NCBI GenBank assembly: GCA_964586145.1
Contig: CAZPHH010000050.1
Location: 1 to 34,523, forward strand
Direction: 5' to 3'
Source of the DNA: JAFGJQ01 sp964586145
GTDB lineage: Bacteria; Planctomycetota; Phycisphaerae; UBA1845
DNA: 34,523 nucleotides
The notes under the pieces: generated by a model
What the model saw: only the letters and a program-made list of their open reading frames with translations
Told to the model about the DNA's origin: nothing
The model's database searches: none
In this document: piece after piece, positions 23,384 to 29,909 of the stretch
Numbering within the stretch: position 1 is the first letter of the stretch
How the letters are laid out: each line of letters starts with the position of its first letter
Position numbers and translations under genes: made by a program

Positions 23384-25837
23384 ATGGGCTCGTCCTCCCC
23401 TCATTCCGGCCCGGAGTCCGATGAACGTCTGTCGGCTGTCGTCAGCGAGTTTTTCGATCGCCGGCAGGTGGACAAGGACCTGACCCCAGAGCAATTCGTG
23501 GCGCAGCATCCGGAAGTTGCCGAAGAGTTGCGGCGGCTTCTGGACGGATTGCCGCTGATTGAGAAGGCCTGTGCCCTGGGCCGCGGTGAGCCGTCCTCGC
23601 TTTCAACCCGCCCGGACCTGCCCGCGATCGAGGGTTATGAGCTGATTGAGGAGATTGGTCGCGGGGGCATGGGCGTGGTTTATCGGGCGAGGCAGCGATC
23701 GACGAAGCGGATCGTGGCCGTCAAGGTTTTGCTGGCAGGTCCGTTTGCCTCCGCGTCGGCCCGGCGGCGGTTCGAGCGGGAGGTGGAGCTGTCCGCCCGG
23801 CTGCAGCACCCGGGGATTGTGCGGATCCTGGAGGGTGGATCCGTGGCGGGCCAGCGGTATTACTCCATGGACTATGTGGAGGGCGTGCGGCTGGACCGAC
23901 ATCCATCGGTGTCCAGCCCGGAGCCTGGCGCGGTGCTCGAGTTGTTCATCCGCGTCTGCGAAGCGGTGGACGCCGCGCATCAGCGTGGTGTCGTTCATCG
24001 TGATCTCAAGCCGGCCAACATTCTGGTGGATGAAGAGGGCAACCCTCACATTCTCGATTTCGGCCTGGCCAAGGCGACCGACCCGTCGGAGGGGGAGGAG
24101 GAATCGACCGCCTGCCTGTCGTTCCCGGGGCAGGTCCTGGGCACGCTGTTCTACCTGTCTCCGGAGCAGGCAGTGGGGGATTCGGAGGAGATCGACGCCC
24201 GAACGGACGTGTACGCGTTGGGCGTTCTGCTGTTCGAGGTCCTGACCGGCACGTTGCCGTTTGATTCCACGGGTCGTCCCTCCGAAATCGTTCGGCGGAT
24301 TCTGGAAACGCCCCCGACTCCGCCCTCGTCGCTTTCCCGCCGGGTTGACCGTGAATTGGAGACGATTGTCCTGAAGGCGCTGGAGAAGGATCGATCGGGG
24401 CGCTATGCGTCGGCCGGCGAGTTGGGGGCCGATCTGCGCCGCTATCTGGCCGGGGAGCCGATCCTGGCGCGGCGACCGACCGGCCTGTACGTGTTCCGGA
24501 AGAAAGTGGTCAAGCACCGTCTGGCGGTGGCCTTGGGACTCGCGGTTGCGGTGTTGCTTCTGACCGGCTCGCTGATTGGCATCCGGTGGCGGGAGCGGCG
24601 GATCTACGGGGCGCGGCTGCAGATCCTGGCCCAGCAGCGGCTGTTGGAATCGGGCGACCTCTCGTCGGCGTTCGCCACGGCTTATTCGCTGCACGCGCGG
24701 TTTCCCGACCTTTCGGAAGCACAACTGCTGTGGGCCCACGCTCAGTATCGAGATGCGGAGCGGCGGGACCAGGCCGTGGTGTTCCTGGAGCGACTGTTGC
24801 AGCAGGACCCGTCGCACTGGGCGGGTCGCATGCTGCTGGCGGACATCCACCGGACCGTCGGGAATGACGCACGGGCGGCAGAGTTGGAGGCCCACGCCCG
24901 GACGGAATTGCCGGACACGGCCGAGGGCTGGTATCTGCAGTCGTTCGCGACCCTCGATCTGCAACGGGCGGCCCAATGCGCGGAGGAAGCAGCGGCGCGG
25001 GCGCCGTCCAGCGTTCTGGCGTGGAGGCGGCTGACGGACGTGCGGTTTCTGACCGGCGATTGGGACGGTGTTCTGCAGTGCGTGGATCGGCTGATTGAAC
25101 TGGGTGAGGATCCCATTGAACTGCAGTTTGCCCGGGGGCAGATGCTGGCCAGGCAAGGTCGCTACCCTGAGGCGATCGAGCGGTACACCGAAGTGATAAC
25201 CCGTCGCCCCGACTTCTGGGGGGCCTACCTGGCCCGTGCCCACGCGTTCCTCCACGTCCGGGATTACGTCTCGGCCGTGGACGACTTCACCGAATTGCTC
25301 CGACACGAGGGCGATGCGACGGCCAACGTCTGGTACTACTATCAACGGGCGACACCGCTGTGGATCCTCGGGCGGCGAGAGGAGGCTTTGGAGGACTACC
25401 GGCGCGTGCGCTACCTGCTGGGCCGGCCGTTCTACTCTGATGCCCGCCGATTCCTGATTCTCCGCGAGATGGGTCGTCCTGACGAAGCCGCCGCCATCCT
25501 CGAGGCGGCGCGACGTGAGGTCGTGGCGGCCTCGTGGCTGGCCCGGGTCTTTGGCTGCTTGGCCGGCGAGTCCTCGCCTGCGGATCTGGTGGCGGAGGCT
25601 CAACTGCGGAACGATCGCAAGCCGCTCTGTGAAGCCTTCTATTACGCCGGTGAAGTCAGCCTGCTCGCCGGCGAAACCGCGCAGGCTCGAGCGTGGTTCC
25701 TGCAATGCACGCAGACCGGCGTCCAGTCCGATCCGGAGCTCGCCCGGGTCGTGCCCATGAGCGAGTATGTTCTTGCTCGGTGGCGGCTGGATTCCCTGCC
25801 CGCCCAATCTCCAACCTCTGTTCCCCAAACCAATTAG
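23384..25837 (+). CDS. Membrane Ser/Thr protein kinase with TPR-like C-terminus
   Basis: The 817-residue protein has an N-terminal acidic helical stretch (about 1-80) and a Hanks-type kinase domain (about 86-350). The kinase has glycine loop GRGGMGVVY (92-100), Lys114, HRDLKPANIL with catalytic Asp207, DFG at 225-227 and GTLFYLSPEQ. A single membrane segment follows at about 380-402, then roughly 400 residues of tetratricopeptide-like helices (for example ARGQMLARQGRYPEAIERYTEVITRRPD), presumably outside or periplasmic. All catalytic residues are present. ATG 23384 has GGAGG seven bases upstream; a longer in-frame start is less likely. It is transcribed away from the ECF sigma gene, probably its functional partner. 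Confidence 0.95.
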   Translation: MGSSSPHSGPESDERLSAVVSEFFDRRQVDKDLTPEQFVAQHPEVAEELRRLLDGLPLIEKACALGRGEPSSLSTRPDLPAIEGYELIEEIGRGGMGVVYRARQRSTKRIVAVKVLLAGPFASASARRRFEREVELSARLQHPGIVRILEGGSVAGQRYYSMDYVEGVRLDRHPSVSSPEPGAVLELFIRVCEAVDAAHQRGVVHRDLKPANILVDEEGNPHILDFGLAKATDPSEGEEESTACLSFPGQVLGTLFYLSPEQAVGDSEEIDARTDVYALGVLLFEVLTGTLPFDSTGRPSEIVRRILETPPTPPSSLSRRVDRELETIVLKALEKDRSGRYASAGELGADLRRYLAGEPILARRPTGLYVFRKKVVKHRLAVALGLAVAVLLLTGSLIGIRWRERRIYGARLQILAQQRLLESGDLSSAFATAYSLHARFPDLSEAQLLWAHAQYRDAERRDQAVVFLERLLQQDPSHWAGRMLLADIHRTVGNDARAAELEAHARTELPDTAEGWYLQSFATLDLQRAAQCAEEAAARAPSSVLAWRRLTDVRFLTGDWDGVLQCVDRLIELGEDPIELQFARGQMLARQGRYPEAIERYTEVITRRPDFWGAYLARAHAFLHVRDYVSAVDDFTELLRHEGDATANVWYYYQRATPLWILGRREEALEDYRRVRYLLGRPFYSDARRFLILREMGRPDEAAAILEAARREVVAASWLARVFGCLAGESSPADLVAEAQLRNDRKPLCEAFYYAGEVSLLAGETAQARAWFLQCTQTGVQSDPELARVVPMSEYVLARWRLDSLPAQSPTSVPQTN

Positions 25838-25948
25838 AAAGACCGCGCCGTCTGGTCTCCGGAATCTCGATTAAGACCTGGGGGGACCGTGGCTCGGGTG
25901 CCGGGCTCGCGGGGCCCGACAAGTCATCGCGTCGAAAGGAGTGCAGCC

Positions 25949-27871
25949 ATGAAGAGGGCGATGTGGACAATTCTGACGGCCGGGATCGTGCTGGGGGTCG
26001 GCGACAACACCGGCTGGGCGGCGCCGATGGGCACGGCGTTCACCTATCAGGGGCAACTGACGAAGGCCGGTGTGCCCGTGAACGACAGCGCCGACTTCGA
26101 GTTCCGGCTGTATACGCAGGAGACGGACGGCAGCCAGGTGGGTCCGATGGCGCCGGTGGACGACGTGGACGTGGTCAACGGGCAGTTCACGGCCCGACTC
26201 GACTTCGGCTCGAGTGCGTTCACGGGGGACGCGCGGTGGCTGGAGATCGCCGTTCGGGTCCCCTCCGGCAGCGGAGGGTTCACGACGCTCGACCCGCGCC
26301 AGCTCGTCACACCGGCCCCGCACGCGGTTTATGCTGCTTCGGCGGGCAACGCGTGGAACCTGACCGGTAACGCGGGCACGACGGCGGGAACGAATTTCCT
26401 GGGCACGACGGACAACGTGCCTTTGGTGTTCAAGAGCTGGGGGCTGCATGTCTTTCGCCTCGAGGCTGGCTACGGCGGCTACAGCCCCAACATCATCGGC
26501 GGCTACAGCGGCAACAGTGTCACCACGGACGTGTACGGGGCCACGATCGGCGGTGGCGGGGAGGCCGGTCTGATCAATCGGGTCACCGATGACTTTGGCA
26601 CGGTCAGCGGCGGCCGCTACAACCAGGCCGGCGACAACATGGGCTTCACGTATGAGCGTATCTTCGCCACGGTGGGTGGCGGCACGGGCAACACCGCCGG
26701 CGGCGGGGCCAGCACGATCGGCGGCGGCGCCGGCAACGACGCCATAGACCAATTCACCACAATCGGGGGCGGCTACTATAACGACGCTACGGCGGAGTAT
26801 GCCACCGTTGGCGGCGGCCAGTACAACATCGCCGACGGCGAGAACGCAACGGTCGGCGGGGGTGAGAGCAACCATGCGATCGGCGCCAATTCCACCGTGG
26901 CCGGCGGGGACTTCAACGGGGCGACCGGATCCAGCTCCACCGTTGGCGGCGGCGAAGGCAACACCGCGTCCGGCAGCCACGCGACCGTGCCCGGCGGCTT
27001 CTGGAACACCGCGGGGGGCGATTACAGCTTCGCGGCCGGCCGGCAGGCCAAGGTGAACCATGCGGGTTCGTTCGCATGGGCGGATTCCCAGGCCTCCGAT
27101 TTCGCTTCGACCGGTGCGAATCAGTACCTGATCCGGGCGGCCGGTGGGGTGGGGATCAACATGAACAACCCCGAGGCGGATCTGTGTGTCCACGGGGACG
27201 TGGGAAACATCCGGTTGTCGAACAATGCGACCGGCACCGGCTACGCCGGGCTGCAAATCGGATTCGTCTCCACCGGTTCCCGGGACGTCGGCATCTGGAA
27301 TCGGGAGTACGGGTGTCTCAAGTTCGGCACCTATGACCAGCAGCGCGTTCACATCAACGCGGACGGCAGGGTCGGGATCGGGCGAACCGCTACGACCAAT
27401 CGCCTGGAGGTCGAGGGCACGGCCTCGAAATCGGTGGCCGGGGACTGGCTGGCCAACTCCGACCGGCGGATCAAGACCGACATTGAACCCATCGGCGACG
27501 CGCTGGACACGCTGGCCCGCGTTCGCCTGGTGAGCTTCCGGTACACCGATGAGTACCGGGCCGAGCACGAGGAGATCGCCGATCAAACCTACATGAATGT
27601 GATTGCGCAGGAGTTCCGGGAGGTCTTCCCCAACCACGTGCGGGAGAGCGGCGACCGGCTTCCCTGCGGCGAGCCCATTCTTCAGGTCGATGCGTATCCG
27701 CTGACCGTTTACTCCGCCGCCGCCGTGCAGGAGCTGCACGCCGTTGTGACCGAGCAGAACACCCGGATCGTGGTCCAGCGGGAAGAGATCGACGCGCTGC
27801 GGGCTCGCCTGGAAGCGCTCGAGGCGATCCTGGCGCCGCCGACCGATTCGCGGAGCGGAGGTGCGCGATGA
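25949..27871 (+). CDS. Secreted repeat protein with S74 self-cleaving chaperone domain
   Basis: The 640-residue protein starts with a signal peptide (cleavage likely after WAA, near 25) and a domain beginning GTAFTYQGQLTKAG. A central region of at least eight 15-residue TVGGGxxNxAxGxxA repeats (241-360) resembles the head of trimeric adhesins (Hep/Hag type) and ends in YSFAAGRQAKV. The C-terminal part carries the Peptidase S74 / intramolecular chaperone pattern NSDRRIKTDIEPI with Ser504 and Lys509, five apart as in the known Ser-Lys dyad, followed by a short coiled coil at the end. By analogy with phage tailspikes it should trimerise and then cleave itself. ATG 25949 has AAGGAG upstream. Its stop overlaps the next gene. 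Confidence 0.88.
   Translation: MKRAMWTILTAGIVLGVGDNTGWAAPMGTAFTYQGQLTKAGVPVNDSADFEFRLYTQETDGSQVGPMAPVDDVDVVNGQFTARLDFGSSAFTGDARWLEIAVRVPSGSGGFTTLDPRQLVTPAPHAVYAASAGNAWNLTGNAGTTAGTNFLGTTDNVPLVFKSWGLHVFRLEAGYGGYSPNIIGGYSGNSVTTDVYGATIGGGGEAGLINRVTDDFGTVSGGRYNQAGDNMGFTYERIFATVGGGTGNTAGGGASTIGGGAGNDAIDQFTTIGGGYYNDATAEYATVGGGQYNIADGENATVGGGESNHAIGANSTVAGGDFNGATGSSSTVGGGEGNTASGSHATVPGGFWNTAGGDYSFAAGRQAKVNHAGSFAWADSQASDFASTGANQYLIRAAGGVGINMNNPEADLCVHGDVGNIRLSNNATGTGYAGLQIGFVSTGSRDVGIWNREYGCLKFGTYDQQRVHINADGRVGIGRTATTNRLEVEGTASKSVAGDWLANSDRRIKTDIEPIGDALDTLARVRLVSFRYTDEYRAEHEEIADQTYMNVIAQEFREVFPNHVRESGDRLPCGEPILQVDAYPLTVYSAAAVQELHAVVTEQNTRIVVQREEIDALRARLEALEAILAPPTDSRSGGAR
26669..27028 (+). repeat. 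Eight tandem 45-base coding repeats
   Basis: Each 45-base unit encodes 15 residues of the form T(V/I)GGGxxNxAxGxxA/S. Units begin at codons 241, 256, 271, 286, 301, 316, 331 and 346 of the S74 protein without a single indel. Two less regular units (TIGGGGEAG and TVSGGRYNQAG) precede them. The DNA copies have diverged, so the array is old, kept by protein structure and not by recent slippage. Confidence 0.9.
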
Positions 27872-28284
27872 CACGCAACCGAGACGGGCGAGGGCGGGCG
27901 ATCCTGTGTGTGGCGATGCTCGCGGTGGCCGCGGCCGCGGCGGCCGGTGAATACGAGATTGTCCGCTACAGCGTGGACAGCGGTGCAGGCGTCAGCATCG
28001 GCGGTGATTTCGAGTTGCGAGGGACCATCGGCCAGCCCGACGCGGGCGATCTGGCGTCCGGTTCGTTCGGTCTGTTCGGCGGGTACTGGTTCGGCTGTGT
28101 CCCCGGCGACGGTGATTGCGACGGCGACGTCGACCTGGACGACTATGTGGCTTTGGCGAATTGCCTGACCGGCCCCCAGGGTGGTCCGATGTCGCCGCAG
28201 TGCGCGGTTTTCGATTTCGACCGCGATGGCGATGTGGATTTGCTCGATTTCGCTGAGTTCCAGACGCTGTTGACCGACAAGTAG
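27868..28284 (+). CDS. Small secreted protein with dockerin-like calcium loops
   Basis: The 138-residue protein has a signal peptide (about 1-26). A segment YSVDSGAGVSIGGDFELRGTIGQPDAG...SGSFGLFGGYW follows, a pattern common in planctomycete secreted proteins. The C-terminus has two Asp-rich EF-hand-type loops, DGDCDGDVDLDDY (about 81-93) and DFDRDGDVDLLDF (about 116-128), as in type I dockerins. The start overlaps the previous stop as ATGA, so the two genes are translationally coupled. Dockerins normally bind cohesins, but no cohesin is visible in this window; in this lineage such domains may have another anchoring role. Confidence 0.85.
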   Translation: MTRNRDGRGRAILCVAMLAVAAAAAAGEYEIVRYSVDSGAGVSIGGDFELRGTIGQPDAGDLASGSFGLFGGYWFGCVPGDGDCDGDVDLDDYVALANCLTGPQGGPMSPQCAVFDFDRDGDVDLLDFAEFQTLLTDK

Positions 28285-28324
28285 GGTTCGCTTCGTGATC
28301 CGGCCAAACCCCCAGCGGGCTGCA

Positions 28325-28600
28325 CCCCGTTGTAACCGGGGGCAGGGCGGCTGAAACCGGCCACAACTGTGAAGGATCAACCGGCCGGAAACGGCCGGTT
28401 TGCATACCCGCCGGCGACGGGGAAGGCCCGTGAACGGGCCTGGGGGTGAGAGTGTCACTCATCCGGTCCCTTCAGGGCCGGTGGGTTGGGGTGGGGCGGC
28501 ACACAACCGCGGTTGAAACGGGCGGGCTTTGCGCATATGGGCCGACGGCCCTGGGAGGGGCGACGGTCGCAAGGCCCCGAAAACACTGCTCAAGAGCAGT
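28325..28600. repeat. Array of short GC-rich hairpins, copy 2
   Basis: The units include CCCCG/CGGGG at 28325-28341 around TTGTAAC, AACCGGCCG-GAAA-CGGCCGGTT at 28379-28400 (9 base pairs, GNRA-type loop), and AGGCCCG-TGAA-CGGGCCT at 28424-28441. They continue with CCGGTCCC-TTCA-GGGCCGG at 28463-28481 (one bulge, reverse-strand TGAA loop), GGGCC-GAC-GGCCC at 28539-28551, and ACTGCT-CAAG-AGCAGT at 28585-28600. Decayed members sit at about 28345-28361 and 28505-28524. The unit types match those of the array at 76-337, but their order differs. The units face both ways, so they are not a simple terminator series. Confidence 0.75.
28421..28445. repeat. 25-base exact repeat, partner of 317-341
   Basis: This block is identical over 25 bases to 317-341. 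It centres on AGGCCCG-TGAA-CGGGCCT and extends with GGA before and GGGG after. The preceding bases (CGGCGACGG against CGGCGATGG) are nearly the same, so the shared unit is longer than the palindrome. Confidence 0.85.
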
Positions 28601-28785
28601 GGCCCATCGCGTGCGACGGCCTCAGGAACCACCACAGAACACGTCTCAATCCGCCAGGGGCGAATGGTTCCACGTCAGAGGGCGATTTATCGGGTGAGGA
28701 TGACTGGCTTGACCGGCTGGTCTCCGCAGGCCCCGGCGCGCCGGGATGGCGAGAAAGCCGGTCCCAGTGGATGGGGGCGGGGATT

Positions 28786-28815
28786 TTGGAGGGAGGGGTG
28801 GGCAGTTGGTAGAAT
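28786..28815 (+). promoter_or_regulatory. Promoter-like module A
   Basis: TTGGAG (28786-28791), an 18-base spacer and TAGAAT (28810-28815, five of six) followed by GGGG. It matches module B at 29809-29838 at 30 of 36 positions. It would drive the small membrane protein gene through a leader of about 235 bases. Confidence 0.5.
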
Positions 28816-29055
28816 GGGGCGAGACAGAAAACAGAAAGCAAGAAACAAAAAAGCAAAAGGCAGTGATGAAGGGACGGAGGGACAAAGTGAAGAGGGAACC
28901 AAGCGACAAAGCGATTCCGGCGCGGCCGGGACGATGAAGCGATGGAGGAGAAAGGACTTGGACCCACGCGTCTGTGAGAATTCGCGCGGGGTGCGAGGCG
29001 TTTGGACGTTTGCGGTGAGGAGGATTGGTTTCGAGCAAGCCAAAGGAGAAGACAG

Positions 29056-29496
29056 ATGATATTTGGTGGGATTGCCGGGTTGGCAATAGGTCTTGCGATC
29101 GGGACGTTCATTGGCGCGGTCATACTCCGTGCCGCTGTCAGCCTGTATAACAAACTCGCTGGGGGGGCTGGCTCACCAAATGCTGTCGCTGAACCTTCCA
29201 TGGACAAAGCGGCGCTTACCGTGTTCCTCGCTACTCTCGCCAACGTTGTCGTTGGCTTTCTCCTTGGCATGGCCATCGGTGCGGCGTCTGGCGCAGCGGG
29301 GGCTCGGGGAGAGGAAGCAGCCGTGATCGCTCAAGTCGCAGCTCTTCCAGTCGGCGTTCTCGTCATGGCAGGCATCCTCTCCGCCATGCTGCGAACCACA
29401 TTCTGGCGAGCGATCCTGGTTACGTTGTGTTATATGTTGGTTTCGGCGCTCATCGTCGGTGTGATTGTCGTGTTTGTTCTCGTAGCACTCCGATAG
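29056..29496 (+). CDS. Small multi-span membrane protein, function unknown
   Basis: The 146-residue protein is largely hydrophobic, with likely membrane segments at about 4-31, 52-76, 90-112 and 118-144. The first and second have Gly-rich small-residue patterns (GGIAGLAIGLAIGTFIGA; GFLLGMAIGAASGAAGA). I recognise no family with certainty. ATG 29056 has a good AAGGAG site at 29043-29048; an upstream in-frame start at 29002 is unlikely. Codon use is less GC-rich than in neighbours, with more third-position A and T, which may mark a recent arrival. The gene is bracketed by hairpin DNA and by two copies of a promoter-like module. Confidence 0.75.
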   Translation: MIFGGIAGLAIGLAIGTFIGAVILRAAVSLYNKLAGGAGSPNAVAEPSMDKAALTVFLATLANVVVGFLLGMAIGAASGAAGARGEEAAVIAQVAALPVGVLVMAGILSAMLRTTFWRAILVTLCYMLVSALIVGVIVVFVLVALR

Positions 29497-29681
29497 GACG
29501 GATTGAACGGGACATCTGATATCGCGATTTGCTGTCAGCACGCGGATGGGGTTCGAGGGGAGGCGGCAGAGTGCGCGCATGCGAGGGGATTGCGCAGCGA
29601 GTGGGGCCTGCTCTCCGGGGCGGGGCAGAAGAGTGGCCGGGGAGAACAAGAGACGACGACGGCTGGTGAGCGGATCCTCTG

Positions 29682-29777
29682 CCCCTACCGGGGGAGGTGG
29701 GCTGTTGGGGCGTACCGACCCACGGGCTCCGCTTCGCTTCGCCCGTGGCTAGCGTCCACCGCCCCCATTGGGGGCGG
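29682..29777. repeat. Large nested stem-loop element
   Basis: An outer stem pairs 29690-29700 (GGGGGAGGTGG) with 29756-29766 (CCACCGCCCCC), ten pairs and one mismatch. Inside it, CCACGGGC (29720-29727) pairs perfectly with GCCCGTGG (29741-29748). On the flanks are CCCC-TACC-GGGG (29682-29693) and CCGCCCCC-ATT-GGGGGCGG (29759-29777), which compete with the outer stem. The mutually exclusive pairings could allow two folds. No tRNA-like or known riboswitch core is recognisable. Confidence 0.55.
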
Positions 29778-29808
29778 GGTGGGCGAAACACGGACGAGAG
29801 GGGGATTT

Positions 29809-29838
29809 TTGAAGGAATGGGTGGGCAGTCGCTACAAT
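29809..29838 (+). promoter_or_regulatory. Promoter-like module B, upstream of the GH31 gene
   Basis: TTGAAG (29809-29814), an 18-base spacer and TACAAT (29833-29838, five of six) followed by GGGG. It ends 71 bases before the GH31 start and is a near copy of module A about 1 kb upstream. Confidence 0.6.
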
Positions 29839-29909
29839 GGGGGAGTCGGAGAGGGCACGGGGCGCGCGACGGTCGGGGGAGGTATCGGACTTGGAGGAAA
29901 GGAAGCACC

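Larger units (their letters stand above)
28285..29055. other. Accessory non-coding region
   Basis: I find no gene that I can support here. The first 320 bases hold the second hairpin array. At 28786-28815 there is a promoter-like module, followed by an A/G-rich stretch (about 28817-28930) built of loosely repeated AGGGACGG, AGGGACAA and AGCGACAA-like units. Small open frames in all frames lack ribosome sites or recognisable products. Confidence 0.6.
29497..29909. other. Non-coding gap before the GH31 gene
   Basis: About 410 bases without a supported gene. The last third holds a large nested stem-loop (29682-29777) and promoter module B (29809-29838). The rest is GC-rich sequence in which I see nothing recognisable. 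Confidence 0.55.

Noticed and set aside
28446..28812. Small plus-strand open frames of 83 to 176 codons around 28446-29059
   Set aside because: They run through the hairpin array or purine tract, have no ribosome site and encode low-complexity chains.
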